Below are positions 1 through 8,610 of a stretch of DNA of 64,000 nucleotides, piece by piece. Position numbers and translations under genes: made by a program. Numbering within the stretch: position 1 is the stretch's first letter; each line of letters begins with the position of its first letter. The stretch comes from a virus. The notes under the pieces are model-generated. The model ran no database searches. It was not told the DNA's origin and was given only the letters and a program-made list of their open reading frames with translations. The stretch is from IMG/VR virus record IMGVR_UViG_3300027733_000056, positions 1-64,000 of that record. The stretch is one strand, 5' to 3'.

Positions 1-121
1 GTTAGCTATGCAAGCACAATTATCTATGCCGGAAATTAGTTTAGTTATAAGCCAAGGGGATATAACAGTAAAAAAAGTTTGCGGAAGTTGTTATGAATGG
101 GCGGACATAATGCTCAAGGAG
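1..121. repeat. 121-nt exact direct repeat, copy 1
   Basis: Every base of 1-121 matches 32,978-33,098. After that the two copies diverge but stay recognisably homologous through the next gene. The repeat begins exactly at the first base of the window. That is what a de Bruijn assembly path, or a circular genome read past its start, would produce. It covers the 3' end of a small early gene and the ribosome-binding site of the next. Confidence 0.97.
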
Positions 122-133
122 CGTGCCAAATGA
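2..133 (+). CDS. 3' part of a small early phage protein (5' end missing)
   Basis: The reading frame enters from the left edge and ends at a TGA overlapping the next start (ATGA). The visible 43 residues match the C-terminal part of the complete 76-residue protein at 32,880-33,110 and differ only near the end (KERAK versus KERTK). It contains a CxxC pair (VCGSCYEW). If unit A is circular, the missing N-terminus is encoded at 32,880-32,977. Function unknown. Confidence 0.75.
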   Translation, partial: LAMQAQLSMPEISLVISQGDITVKKVCGSCYEWADIMLKERAK

Positions 134-351
134 CTAACTGTTGCGACGCTAATGGAAACTGCACCCAAGGCAAAGACTGCGCTATAAGAAAGCAGCACAG
201 GGAAACCACTAATCAGGCATACATTAACCACGGCAAGATTACTGACACTGACCCATATTCCGACACTATTGGCACTGTCAAGGCGCTTATATCCGTCTTG
301 GTTGTCTGCGTTGCTGTTACGCTGATTTCATTTTTTATTTGGAGTAAGTGA
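130..351 (+). CDS. small Cys-rich single-pass membrane protein (early)
   Basis: 73 residues. The N-terminus is Cys-rich (NCCDANGNCTQGKDC) and a hydrophobic C-terminal segment, about residues 48-71, looks like one membrane helix. I start it at ATG 130 rather than the in-frame ATG at 97, because AAGGAG at 116-121 sits 8 nt upstream of 130. It is a close homologue of the protein at 33,107-33,328, with the same length and Cys pattern. Function unknown; the placement in an early operon suggests a host-interaction protein (inference). Confidence 0.7.
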   Translation: MTNCCDANGNCTQGKDCAIRKQHRETTNQAYINHGKITDTDPYSDTIGTVKALISVLVVCVAVTLISFFIWSK

Positions 352-614
352 TGACAGGCTATCAAAGCAAGAAGGCAGCGGCGCTAGATGAGGACGGGAT
401 GTACCTTGTTCATCAAACAAAAAAAATTGAACAGATAAAAGACTATGCTTATCCCTGCATGATGGCAGAAAAGGCGCTTAAAAACGCTTACAACCTAATG
501 CTTGAAGGTAAAAAAGATCAAGCTATTGCGGAGTGCATTACCGCAATCCATGAAATTGAAGACATCATTACCGCTATACAAAATGAGAAAATCAAGGCAT
601 CAACTAATTCGTGA
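351..614 (+). CDS. hypothetical early protein
   Basis: 87 residues starting at ATG 351, which overlaps the upstream TGA (TGATG). Its first residues (MTGYQSKKAAA) match the start of the protein at 33,328-33,543 (MAGYESKKAAA), but the remainder is unrelated. This suggests a shared leader with a swapped body. The C-terminal half is predicted helical (EKALKNAYNLMLEGKKDQAI). Function unknown. Confidence 0.6.
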   Translation: MTGYQSKKAAALDEDGMYLVHQTKKIEQIKDYAYPCMMAEKALKNAYNLMLEGKKDQAIAECITAIHEIEDIITAIQNEKIKASTNS

Positions 615-819
615 CACTTTGTTGGAACATAAAGATGGCTTAACAAAAAGCCAAATTTGCAACATTACAAACATTAGCCCAAATTCAATAAAAAAGTCTT
701 TAGACGCAATGCCAGACGTTTACATTGATAGGTGGATAGTGCCCGCGAAGAAGGCCGTTACACCCGTTTATGTTGCAGTTGATGTGCCGGAGGATTGCCC
801 TATGCCGAGTAAATCCTAG
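583..819 (+). CDS. small winged-helix/HTH protein with VPxxCPxP tail
   Basis: 78 residues from ATG 583, overlapping the previous gene by 32 nt. The region HKDGLTKSQICNITNISPNSIKKSLD reads as a helix-turn-helix, followed by DVYIDRWI. It aligns with the protein at 34,226-34,471, which has [24 protein letters not shown], then AYIDRWI. The C-terminus ends in VPEDCPMP, a variant of the VPPxNCPKP tail seen in two unit B proteins. Its 3' end overlaps the convergent endolysin gene by 20 nt, so it marks the end of the plus-strand operon. Probably a DNA-binding regulator (inference). Confidence 0.65.
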   Translation: MRKSRHQLIRDTLLEHKDGLTKSQICNITNISPNSIKKSLDAMPDVYIDRWIVPAKKAVTPVYVAVDVPEDCPMPSKS

Positions 820-1231
820 TTCCTTTGTTATCAATAATTAACGTTTGACCCCTTGGCTTGCCCTTGGGGTCATTCGGAATGCTAACGTGTGTCCAGCGGT
901 CAAACTCACGGATTAGTTGGTCATAGGGTAAACCCTTGGACATGATTGTTTGCACTACTTGGTCAGGGGTCATGCCAGGGATGCGAAGGTCGGCGGCGCA
1001 ACCTACCCGATGTTGGCTTGTATCCTTGCTGCCTACTGCATCATTTACTTCTTTGCATCGAAACGCTGAGTTAACCATAACCGGCTTGCCGCCCAACGCA
1101 ACTTTGACTTGTTCCAAAAAGTTTGCAAGGCGTATAAGATTTGTTCTTTCACTAGGACTAGGTTCATTCTTAAACTCCCGATGGTCGGTTATGGTTAATT
1201 CCTCTAACGTGAAGTTTGGACTAAGGTTCAT
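800..1231 (-). CDS. endolysin, M15-type peptidase
   Basis: 143 residues matching the peptidase M15 (VanY-like) family, which cuts peptide cross-links in peptidoglycan. The zinc-ligand signature is present: SxHxxGxAxD at residues 72-81 (His74, Asp81), and a second His in WTHVS (His115), after SAFRC. There is no signal peptide, so it would depend on a holin. It is the last gene of the unit A late operon and overlaps the holin-like gene by 4 nt (ATGA). The length is normal for single-domain phage M15 endolysins. Confidence 0.88.
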   Translation of the reverse strand: MNLSPNFTLEELTITDHREFKNEPSPSERTNLIRLANFLEQVKVALGGKPVMVNSAFRCKEVNDAVGSKDTSQHRVGCAADLRIPGMTPDQVVQTIMSKGLPYDQLIREFDRWTHVSIPNDPKGKPRGQTLIIDNKGTRIYSA

Positions 1232-1635
1232 TTTGACGCTACGCCTTGCATTTTTTCGGCGGTACGCATACCACCAAGGCCAAGCATTCCCAAAAGCAAA
1301 GGCATCATTGTTCCGGTATCCATTGTGGGAAACTTAACAGGGTGACCAGCCAAAGCAGAACCCCACTCAGCCAGCGGGCCGATGACAAATTGGACAGCAA
1401 ATCCAGCGCCGCACACCCACCCAATAGCAGGCCGCCAGCCGGACACAAAAATACTATTGCTTGCTGCTTCAATCTTGTTAATGTCCATTTGCCCTGTAAT
1501 TTGGGCTAGTTCTCCATTCTGTTGTAGCTTGAGCAACTCTAACTTAGCAGCGGCCTGCTGGGCGGGGTCAGGCAAAACTCGGTCTAAGACTTTGCCGCCA
1601 ATCTCAAGCAGCGTTGATACAGGGTCAAGGGCCAT
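1228..1635 (-). CDS. holin, 3TM GTA-type
   Basis: 135 residues from an ATG at 1635 with a GGAG ribosome site 7 nt upstream; an ATG six codons further out lacks one. Three hydrophobic stretches (around WRPAIGWVCGAGFAVQFVIG and MMPLLLGMLGLGGM) and an N-terminal DPVSTLLEIGGKVLDRVLPDP match the family of three-TM holins first noted in gene transfer agents. It would form the membrane lesion that releases the M15 endolysin encoded immediately downstream. Confidence 0.75.
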   Translation of the reverse strand: MALDPVSTLLEIGGKVLDRVLPDPAQQAAAKLELLKLQQNGELAQITGQMDINKIEAASNSIFVSGWRPAIGWVCGAGFAVQFVIGPLAEWGSALAGHPVKFPTMDTGTMMPLLLGMLGLGGMRTAEKMQGVASK

Positions 1636-1867
1636 GCTTGATCTCCTCATCATGCGACAGCTTCACGCCAGCCAGCAGCCCAATAAAGCCGCCAATGATG
1701 GTTTGGAAGGCGGGCGACAACAGCTTAAAGATTTCAGCGTTATCCACTTCTTTTGACCACAGGCCAAGTAGAAAGGCCATAACCATGCCTAGCACCGAGA
1801 TGCAAAGGGTTGCGCTGACCATAAGCGTAACTGCAAAGGTCAACCTTGCTTTGATGTTGTCGTTCAC
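1625..1867 (-). CDS. small two-TM membrane protein, lysis cassette
   Basis: 80 residues from a GTG at 1867 that overlaps the preceding stop (GTGA). It has two hydrophobic segments (LTFAVTLMVSATLCISVLGMV and IIGGFIGLLAGV) joined by a short charged loop, and a charged C-terminus. It sits between an exported protein and the 3TM holin, so a second holin, antiholin or pinholin role is plausible but inferred. The open frame extends upstream, but that part overlaps the neighbouring gene and lacks a better start. Confidence 0.6.
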   Translation of the reverse strand: MNDNIKARLTFAVTLMVSATLCISVLGMVMAFLLGLWSKEVDNAEIFKLLSPAFQTIIGGFIGLLAGVKLSHDEEIKHGP

Positions 1868-2178
1868 TTTTTCCCCGCTTTCTCTATGATCTTTGCGCGT
1901 AGCAAAGGACTGTCTGATGTACCTGCCCATTCGGGCAAGGCGTTCCAAATAATCATGTAATCGTTTGAATTGCATGATGTTTTATCTAACCACTCCAACA
2001 TAGCTTTGTGGCGTTCCGCTGGGTCGTGCGTTGACCAGGCTATAACGTACAATTCTTGCACCGCGCAACTTGATTTGGGCGGCGGCTTCTTTGGCAAAGG
2101 CGGTTCCGTACTTAGGATTAGCTTGTCCTGGGCAACCGATACGGTCACCAGTACCAATAGAAGTACGGCCCAACGCAT
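1864..2178 (-). CDS. exported small protein in lysis cassette
   Basis: 104 residues beginning with a clear signal peptide (MRWAVLLLVLVTVSVAQ), then a Pro/Lys-rich stretch and two Cys residues (SSCAVQ and KTSCNSN) that could form a disulfide in the periplasm. No lipobox is visible, so it is not a standard Rz1-like spanin lipoprotein. Position within the lysis genes suggests an envelope role. Family not recognised. Confidence 0.6.
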   Translation of the reverse strand: MRWAVLLLVLVTVSVAQDKLILSTEPPLPKKPPPKSSCAVQELYVIAWSTHDPAERHKAMLEWLDKTSCNSNDYMIIWNALPEWAGTSDSPLLRAKIIEKAGKK

Positions 2179-2181
2179 ACA

Positions 2182-2415
2182 TTAGTTTTTACCCACCCAA
2201 TGGCTTAAATAGCCCAATATGCTGCCAATAGCAGACACCATAACCATACCAGCGTAAAACGAACCTTTGCCTTGATTTGCTATTTCAACTAGTTTGTCAA
2301 TGTTGGTTTCCAACTTGTCGATCTTGGCGCTCATCTCGTCAAACCGGCGCTCGTAGTCCTGCACTTTTTGCCAAAGCACACCATAACGAACAGGGTCAAT
2401 CTCAGGCGCGTTCAT
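2182..2415 (-). CDS. XhlA-like coiled coil plus single TM protein
   Basis: 77 residues: an N-terminal coiled coil (YERRFDEMSAKIDKLETNIDKLVEI) and one C-terminal membrane helix (FYAGMVMVSAIGSILGYL). This layout is that of haemolysin XhlA-type proteins, commonly encoded beside phage holins and endolysins. Starts 4 nt inside the end of the tail-fibre gene and opens the lysis cassette. Function by analogy only. Confidence 0.6.
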   Translation of the reverse strand: MNAPEIDPVRYGVLWQKVQDYERRFDEMSAKIDKLETNIDKLVEIANQGKGSFYAGMVMVSAIGSILGYLSHWVGKN

Positions 2416-2954
2416 GATTTTTGTATAAAAGCTAATGCGTAGTAAGTTGGAAGGTTAGTCCCTACATTACTTGTTACAGAAGATGTAAAGCCACCTGTGT
2501 TACCTACGGCGTAAGTGTTACCGGCCCCGACTACAAACGAATCTTTAAGGTTAGGCGTTCCATTAGACCCATCGCAAAGGTAATAACCGGATGGAACAGA
2601 ACTAATTGAACCAGACCACATGATGATGCCGCCACTAGGAACTGCGCTAACCGCCGAAGTTGTACCAATGATGCCGTATAAGTTGTCGTAAGTTTGGATT
2701 ACGTTGTTGCTTGAATCAGCCAGGACAAACTTGTAGTTAGTTCCCGAAGTAAGCCATATCTCATTAGGTGGTCGTCCATCCGTGCCTAACTGGATAGGAT
2801 TGGTGTTAGCTATTGTGCCTGCCAAAGTTGTGTAAGTAGCCGTAGGCGTTGTAGTGCCCGCTGCATAAGTGTAGATGTATCCCCCGTTAAGGGGAATGCC
2901 GGTGGTGGTAAAGAATTGGAATCCGTTACCTATGGGTGAAAGATTAACTGCCAT
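2412..2954 (-). CDS. tail fibre / collar-like receptor-binding protein
   Basis: 180 residues. The N-terminal part (NGFQFFTTTGIPLNGGYIYTY) resembles the starts of podovirus tail-associated proteins. The C-terminal part from about residue 105 (GGIIMWSGSISSVPSGYYLCDGS, then TPNLKDSFVVGAG) is the phage tail-collar signature. It would sit at the tip of the virion and contact the host surface. Transcribed after the ejection-protein genes and before the lysis genes. Confidence 0.75.
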   Translation of the reverse strand: MAVNLSPIGNGFQFFTTTGIPLNGGYIYTYAAGTTTPTATYTTLAGTIANTNPIQLGTDGRPPNEIWLTSGTNYKFVLADSSNNVIQTYDNLYGIIGTTSAVSAVPSGGIIMWSGSISSVPSGYYLCDGSNGTPNLKDSFVVGAGNTYAVGNTGGFTSSVTSNVGTNLPTYYALAFIQKS

Positions 2955-2956
2955 TT

Positions 2957-5125
2957 TTAGTCCTCAATTACACCGCTATATTTTGCAGCAGCGTTTCTGC
3001 CAAATTGCTCTTTTTGCTTGTTTGCAAACCATCCTTTACCCATTTGAACAATAGGAACTGACATACCTCCAGTGCCTTTTGCCGCCAATGCTTCAAGTCC
3101 TGTTGCACCTGCTTGCTTTGCCATTTCTGCAATTTGTCCTGACAAAGTATTGGAATAATTAAACACTTTTGTTTTTGGCTGTGCAATTTTGTTTGTTAAA
3201 AAATTAATTTCATTAAGATTTTTTGCGCCTTCAACGCCATGTAAATCTAATAATTTTTCTCTTTGATTGTATAAATAATCGTGCAGACCTTTAGGCGTAA
3301 GATTAAAAATGTCACCAGAAACGCCGCTTGCTTTTTTTAATGCTTCAATTTCACCGGCTTTCATTGCTTGGTGCGCTTCCGAATCTTGACCTAATTCACG
3401 AATCATGCGTTGTATGTCTGCGCGTGAACCTTTAGTTACATATTTACTATGAAACGTGTCAGCACCAGCACTACCAATTTCTTCTGCTGCATCTTTAGCA
3501 CTTACCGCTTCTTTAACAGATTGTTTGTAACCAGGCACATCACGAATCGTATCAAACCGTTCTTTTGCTAATGCAATTGCTTTATCAGCTAATGGTTTAA
3601 GTGTTGCAGCATCGCCTACCAATGGAATTTTTTGCAATTCTTGACGAATAACAAATGCGGCAGCACGTTCACTACCTTTGCCTTCTTTCATGTATTGACC
3701 AAGGCGTTGGTTCAATTTTAAAAATTTGTCAAATGTCATTTGCCCGTTTGCTTCTTCAATTTGCGTTAATGTTTTTTGCAATGATTCGGGCACATCATTA
3801 GACAACAATTCTTCTGAAAGTTTGTTTTTTGAATTTTCAATAAATTTTAAACCATCAACAGGAAATTGATCTGTTGGCGCTAATCCTTTTTCTTGGCGCA
3901 ATTCATTGTATTTATTTTTTAAATCTCCATAAGCGTTGCTAATGTTTTCTTGCCGAACAGCATCATTTTTAAGAAACCCATTAATTTCTGCTTGACCAAT
4001 ATCATTAGGCCCATAGTCTCTAATGTTAGGCGCTACTTCATCTCTTACTTTTTCCAATGCAGTTTTTACTTGTGCTGGTTGGTTTTCAAACAATGGGCCA
4101 ATAGTTTCTTGATGTGCACCTCGATTGTTCCATTCGTCCGCATAGCCTTGTCCAGTACGCTGGCCTCTTGAAAGATTAATGCCGTGTTTGTCTTCCAATA
4201 ATGCCGCTTGCCCAGCTTCTAAATTTACTTTATTAGGGTTAGAATTTTTAAGTATTTGAGATAATTCTGGACTAGCTTCTCCAGCTAAAGCATTTACTGC
4301 CGTAGGCTTGTCTACTGCGGCTGCACCTACGCTTCCACCCGTTCCAGGCGTTTTAGGCGCTCCAACTTCAACGGTGTACTCTGGCAAAGCCGCCTTAATT
4401 TTGGCAACACCTGTTTTTATAGGTTTAGCAGAAAATGGAGCCGCCATCATTGCAGCAGACACACCTTGTTCAATGTCGGTGGGACTAATGCCGGTGCGTT
4501 GGCCTACCGCTTCTGCGCCTTTTGCAATTACCCCGCCAATTGCTTGTTGGGCTTGTGTCGGCAATGAACCTTGATAACCTGGCGTTTCAACCGTTCCCGT
4601 AAGCCGACCAAACGGGTTAGCTAATGCTTGAGATACAGGCGCTGCCGCTGCGGTCGCTTCCTCTGGGTTAAGTCCAAATACTCGACCAGCACCATATCCA
4701 ACCGTTCCGGCAACCGCAGAAGGAATATTTCCAACCACATCAAGCACGGCGGCAGTTTCTCCACGGGCACGTTGTTTAAGTTGCAAAGCCCGCTGGAATG
4801 CTTGTGCAACCGGCCCCATCGGTGGCTGGTAAGACTGCAATTCTGCTGCCGTTGGCCCACCTTGACCGCCTCGACCACTTCCACCGCTTGCAGCCATAGG
4901 TGCAGGCATATCAAGAAAGTCGGCAAATGTGCCGGTTTGTGGTGTACTAGGGTTAGCTTGATAATATGATTGCAACATTGCGGCAACTTCGGGCTTTCCT
5001 TGTGCCGCTTGTGCTTCATATTGTTGTAGCAATTCTTTTGGAAGTTTGCCGCCCGTCCATTTCATGCCACTAGGCGCAGCAGTAGCTGCTTGATCGCCAC
5101 CAAGGAAATCAGCAAAAGTAGACAT
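2957..5125 (-). CDS. putative internal virion / DNA-ejection protein
   Basis: 722 residues. The N-terminus carries two copies of a TFADFL motif (residues 3-8 and about 65-70). Next comes a Pro/Gly/Ala-rich linker, an Ala/Gly-rich hydrophobic stretch (about 125-240) that could span a membrane, and a long helical C-terminal half. The order coat, gp4/gp10 connectors, three large low-complexity proteins, fibre is that of P22-like ejection proteins (gp7, gp20, gp16). The assignment rests on position and composition; I do not recognise a catalytic domain. Confidence 0.6.
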   Translation of the reverse strand: MSTFADFLGGDQAATAAPSGMKWTGGKLPKELLQQYEAQAAQGKPEVAAMLQSYYQANPSTPQTGTFADFLDMPAPMAASGGSGRGGQGGPTAAELQSYQPPMGPVAQAFQRALQLKQRARGETAAVLDVVGNIPSAVAGTVGYGAGRVFGLNPEEATAAAAPVSQALANPFGRLTGTVETPGYQGSLPTQAQQAIGGVIAKGAEAVGQRTGISPTDIEQGVSAAMMAAPFSAKPIKTGVAKIKAALPEYTVEVGAPKTPGTGGSVGAAAVDKPTAVNALAGEASPELSQILKNSNPNKVNLEAGQAALLEDKHGINLSRGQRTGQGYADEWNNRGAHQETIGPLFENQPAQVKTALEKVRDEVAPNIRDYGPNDIGQAEINGFLKNDAVRQENISNAYGDLKNKYNELRQEKGLAPTDQFPVDGLKFIENSKNKLSEELLSNDVPESLQKTLTQIEEANGQMTFDKFLKLNQRLGQYMKEGKGSERAAAFVIRQELQKIPLVGDAATLKPLADKAIALAKERFDTIRDVPGYKQSVKEAVSAKDAAEEIGSAGADTFHSKYVTKGSRADIQRMIRELGQDSEAHQAMKAGEIEALKKASGVSGDIFNLTPKGLHDYLYNQREKLLDLHGVEGAKNLNEINFLTNKIAQPKTKVFNYSNTLSGQIAEMAKQAGATGLEALAAKGTGGMSVPIVQMGKGWFANKQKEQFGRNAAAKYSGVIED

Positions 5126-6471
5126 TATTGAATAATCCCAAATTGTTTAGCCATTGCACGTTTTTGACGCAATGCAGTAAGTTCCGCAGGGCTCATTGCT
5201 TGCATCATCTTTTGCGCGTCTGCTTGCGACATTTCTTGGAAGAAACGTGGGTCAGCAGCGTTGTTCCATTGTAAAAGTTTGTTTTGATAAGTTGTTGGGT
5301 TTCCTATTGCGCTTTGCAAGAAATTAGATTTTGCTGCGTTAAACGATTCTTGACCAATCAATTGGTTAGTGACGCGCAACATACCTTCTTTTGTCATCTT
5401 GGTGTTGGGACTAGCCAATTCAGCAAGACCACGCGCAGCATCCGTATTACCACCGGCAAGTTGAAGCAATTTGGTGTTTTTTGCCAATTCGTCTGTAGAA
5501 GAACTTTCCAAAATGTTGTAAGGAATTCCAAGCGATTGTGCAAGATTAGCAGCAAATTGTTTCTTTTCTGACAATGCGCCAGTAAAAGATTCTGGAATAA
5601 GTTTTTTAATGTTTTGGTAAATGGCAATTTTTTGCGGTGCTTCACTAGCTTTTTGCGAAGTTGCAGCCCAATCACTACTCAAAGTTGTACCCAAGTTAGC
5701 TTGTATATTTGTTGTAGCTGGGCCTACTCCAGCTTGTACTGGCCCTGCCGGTCTTTGTGATTGTGGGCCAAGGTAAGTTGTCTCACCTAATGGCCCTGCA
5801 ACCGTTGTAGTAGGTGGCAATTGAGTTTCAATGCCTGCGCCCATTTGTTGCCCTGGCGCTTGTACCGCAAGAGCGCCGCCAGCAGTCATGGGCACAGTCG
5901 CCGCACCCGTAGAAATTGCTTGTGTTGCGGGGTACAACCTATCAATATGAGCCGATGCCTCTAAAGACTGAAGGCCATTGCGACCAAGCCATAAACGAAG
6001 TTCCGCAGGCGTTCCAGTTTTAGGAATTTGTGCTAAAGATTGTTTAATGGCATCTTCGCCAGCGCCACTATCTTTTAACGTTTTGCTCATTGAATCCGTA
6101 ATGTCTTGCACCGAAATATCTTCTTTAGTAGCAAGACCAAGCAATTGACGGGCTGCGTTTGATTGAAATTCTTTTAACGCTTGAACCCGTTTTACATCCG
6201 CATCGCTTATTGATGCCGATATACGGGATTGTTCTGTTCCAGCAGCAACATTGGCGTTTGCTTTTGCGCCTTGTAATTCTGCCTGCGCTCTTTGAAGTGC
6301 AAGCGGGTTTAATTGTTGGGCTTGCTGCAATTCCAATTGCTTGGCCTGCAAAGCTAACGGGTTAAGCTGCTGTGCTTGCTGGTAATTCTGCACACCCGAT
6401 GCCAAGTTCATCATGTCTGCCAGCGAAGTCTGCTGGACAGGGTTTGTGTAGCCGGTGAAAAAGTCTGCCAT
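5125..6471 (-). CDS. putative internal virion / ejection protein, Gln-rich
   Basis: 448 residues. The N-terminus has two copies of QQAQQLNPLALQ in a Gln/Ala-rich helical region (about 30-90); after this come helical segments and a Gly/Thr/Pro-rich stretch (about 190-260). It overlaps the next gene by one base (TAATG), indicating translational coupling. This is the second of three tandem candidate ejection proteins downstream of the connector genes. No enzymatic motif seen. Confidence 0.55.
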   Translation of the reverse strand: MADFFTGYTNPVQQTSLADMMNLASGVQNYQQAQQLNPLALQAKQLELQQAQQLNPLALQRAQAELQGAKANANVAAGTEQSRISASISDADVKRVQALKEFQSNAARQLLGLATKEDISVQDITDSMSKTLKDSGAGEDAIKQSLAQIPKTGTPAELRLWLGRNGLQSLEASAHIDRLYPATQAISTGAATVPMTAGGALAVQAPGQQMGAGIETQLPPTTTVAGPLGETTYLGPQSQRPAGPVQAGVGPATTNIQANLGTTLSSDWAATSQKASEAPQKIAIYQNIKKLIPESFTGALSEKKQFAANLAQSLGIPYNILESSSTDELAKNTKLLQLAGGNTDAARGLAELASPNTKMTKEGMLRVTNQLIGQESFNAAKSNFLQSAIGNPTTYQNKLLQWNNAADPRFFQEMSQADAQKMMQAMSPAELTALRQKRAMAKQFGIIQ

Positions 6472-6480
6472 ATTTATTCC

Positions 6481-8370
6481 TTACGGGGGTGGAGTTTTAA
6501 CACCTTGGTTTAGCAACGCCGCAAGGAATGCAGCATTAGCAGCAGCATTAGCACCGCCGCCCGCAGCTTGAGCTTGTCCAAGCATAGCAGCCGCAGTAGC
6601 GTTTCCAAGGCCAATATTAAGGTTAGAAATATTAGTTCCGTAAGACGTTCCCGCCGATGACGCTTGCTTATTAGCATCTGTGCCAATGCCCGCCATGTTT
6701 GACAGGTTGTTGTAAATGTTGTTACGCTGCGTTTGGTAATTTTGGAACGCATTTTGATATGCATTACCGGCGTAGTTTTGCGTGTAGTTTTGCAAGCCTT
6801 GTAACGTATTGCCCGACAATGCACCACCGCCCACGTTAGCTGCCCGTTGGTTAGCCATTTGACCCTGCTGAAGCATAAAGTCGTAGTTAGGGGCTAATCC
6901 AGAAGTAAGATCGTTTTTATCAAATTGATGTGTTAAGTACCCAGAGCCTGCGCCCATTGTGGTGGGTTGACCCGTAACGGGGTCATACATTTGATATGTA
7001 CCGCTACCAAGTTGCCCCATTTGATTCAGCGCATTTATGCCTGTGCCTTGGTATGGCTTTTGGAAACCTAATTGTGTGTCGTAAACACCTTTTAAAACGT
7101 CTTGAGAAGCCTTTGTAGCATCTTGTTGGGCTTTTAAACCCGCACCTATTGCGCCGGACGTATTTAATGCCGTAGCTGCGTTTACGCCGCCCGACAACAA
7201 TGCGGCAAGTTGCGTTCCCGTAAGGCCGGTAGCGTCTTTTAATTTTTGAAGTAGGCTTGGGTCTATTGGAACCGACGTTGGAATATTAGTTCCGGGCGGC
7301 CCTACGTCTGGTGGCGGTGGAGTGCCAGGCGTAGCTGTAGGTGGCAACGTAGGTGTTGGAGTTGGAATGTTAGACCCAGGAGGCCCAACATCAGGAGGAG
7401 GCGGTGTGCCAGGTGTGCTTGGTGGGCCACTAGGTATAGGAGGAACAACATCAGGCGTAGGCGGCAACGTAGGCGGGCCAACATTGGGAGGAGGCGGTGT
7501 TCCAGGCGTAGCCGTTGGCGGTAAAGTTGGAAAATCTGACAACGGAGTAGGCGGCCCAACATTTGGAGGTGGTGGAGTTCCAGGTGTAGCCGTAGGAGGT
7601 AATACAGGCTCTAAAGAATTAACATTAGAACCAGTTAAATTTGCAATATCTCCCAATGGCGTACCTGTGTTTGCAGGGTTAAATACGGCAGAAGTAGTTG
7701 CACCAGGTATTTGAGACAAAGCATTAGCGCCAACCGCTGAAGCTGGTATGCCAGCCGCCGCCGCTGCTTCTAAAGCAGAAGCGTTTACTCCATATCCCGC
7801 TGTGCCAACTAATGATTCAATAGCCGCAGGCGTTAATGCTGTCCCTGCTGCTCCTGCTCCAGCCAAACCTTCTGCTGCACCAGCCGCCACCGCACTTTTA
7901 CCAAACAATGAACCAATAACTGGGCCAAGGAAATATGCGCCACCTGCCAAAGCAGCTATTTTTAACAAATCACCAAAACCATGGTCACTGCTTCTATTTG
8001 CTGTGTTTTGATATTGCCCGTTTGCGTCAAAATTTACATACTGGCTGTGTCCATTGTCGTAACGATAGCCAATAGGAGGGCCATACTCTACTGATTCACC
8101 CCCCCCTCGTCTTCCACCGCCGCCTTCAGTATACGTTTGATAAAGAGGCTCCATTGTTGTGCCAAGTCTTTTTTCCTCGGCAAGTACACCGGCTGGTTTT
8201 GGCGCATCTTCTTTTTTTAATCCTGCCGCAATAGGGTTAAATTCATAACCTAAAAAAACAGGCGTGCCTCTCTCCCCTCCTCTACCCGTTTGTTGATCAT
8301 AAACGGGAACCATCCCGTACCCTTGGGTTTGAGAATATGTTTTACTTGGTTCTTGAATATCTCTTGGCAT
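6481..8370 (-). CDS. putative virion protein with Pro-rich tandem repeats
   Basis: 629 residues. An N-terminal region with DIQEPSKTYSQTQGYG is followed by a Gly/Ala-rich hydrophobic region (about 135-225). Residues about 250-370 contain several copies of a TATPGTPPPPNVGPP unit. The C-terminus is Gln/Asn/Ala-rich (NQRAANVGGGALSGNTLQG). The layout resembles internal virion proteins of aquatic podoviruses. It is transcribed just after the gp10-like gene. Role inferred from position. Confidence 0.6.
   Translation of the reverse strand: MPRDIQEPSKTYSQTQGYGMVPVYDQQTGRGGERGTPVFLGYEFNPIAAGLKKEDAPKPAGVLAEEKRLGTTMEPLYQTYTEGGGGRRGGGESVEYGPPIGYRYDNGHSQYVNFDANGQYQNTANRSSDHGFGDLLKIAALAGGAYFLGPVIGSLFGKSAVAAGAAEGLAGAGAAGTALTPAAIESLVGTAGYGVNASALEAAAAAGIPASAVGANALSQIPGATTSAVFNPANTGTPLGDIANLTGSNVNSLEPVLPPTATPGTPPPPNVGPPTPLSDFPTLPPTATPGTPPPPNVGPPTLPPTPDVVPPIPSGPPSTPGTPPPPDVGPPGSNIPTPTPTLPPTATPGTPPPPDVGPPGTNIPTSVPIDPSLLQKLKDATGLTGTQLAALLSGGVNAATALNTSGAIGAGLKAQQDATKASQDVLKGVYDTQLGFQKPYQGTGINALNQMGQLGSGTYQMYDPVTGQPTTMGAGSGYLTHQFDKNDLTSGLAPNYDFMLQQGQMANQRAANVGGGALSGNTLQGLQNYTQNYAGNAYQNAFQNYQTQRNNIYNNLSNMAGIGTDANKQASSAGTSYGTNISNLNIGLGNATAAAMLGQAQAAGGGANAAANAAFLAALLNQGVKTPPP
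7262..7620. repeat. degenerate tandem repeat encoding PPPPxVGPP units
   Basis: Imperfect copies of a unit of about 45-80 bp encode ATPGTPPPPNVGPP or PPPPDVGPP within the minus-strand virion gene. The copies vary in length and at third positions, so the array is not recent. It is Pro-rich and probably extended. Confidence 0.75.
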
Positions 8371-8379
8371 GATTTGTCC

Positions 8380-8610
8380 TTAAACGTTGTAGTATGGGAT
8401 TTTATAAGCGTTACCGTTAACGGTGACATTTATAAACCCAACCGGATTAGCGGGCAACGTTGCAGAGCCGGTGGTTGCTGTTGTGGCGCTAGAAAAATTC
8501 AACAAATTAAGAAAAAACTGTTGCCATGCGCGTGATGGACGGTTTGTGTTTGCATCCAAAAACGGCGCTTGTGGATACGGGTTTATTTGTTGAGTGTTAG
8601 ACAGTGCCAT
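8380..8610 (-). CDS. small conserved virion-region protein
   Basis: 76 residues with PFLDANTNRPSRAWQQFFLNLLNF near the N-terminus and a short beta-rich C-terminus (VGFINVTVNGNAYKIPYYNV). Start and upstream stop overlap by one base. Unit B has a protein of similar size and place (60,523-60,825) next to its own tail gene, with comparable NQLTNILRLYFNQL. This suggests a shared connector or tail-needle-like role, not proven. Confidence 0.6.
   Translation of the reverse strand: MALSNTQQINPYPQAPFLDANTNRPSRAWQQFFLNLLNFSSATTATTGSATLPANPVGFINVTVNGNAYKIPYYNV

Noticed and set aside
1-121. Direct terminal repeat of a T7-like linear genome
   Set aside because: A true terminal repeat would flank the genome at both ends. 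Here the second copy is internal, and homology continues at lower identity after it, which fits a repeat or graph junction better.
1982-2182. 66-residue minus-strand frame overlapping the exported protein gene
   Set aside because: It lies in an alternative frame of the 104-residue gene, which has a clear signal peptide and couples to its neighbours. This frame has neither.
7322-7714. Gly/Val-rich plus-strand frame (GGVPGVAVGGNVG repeats) that looks like an elastin-like protein
   Set aside because: It is the reverse complement of the Pro-rich repeats of the minus-strand virion gene. Repetitive DNA produces long frames on both strands.
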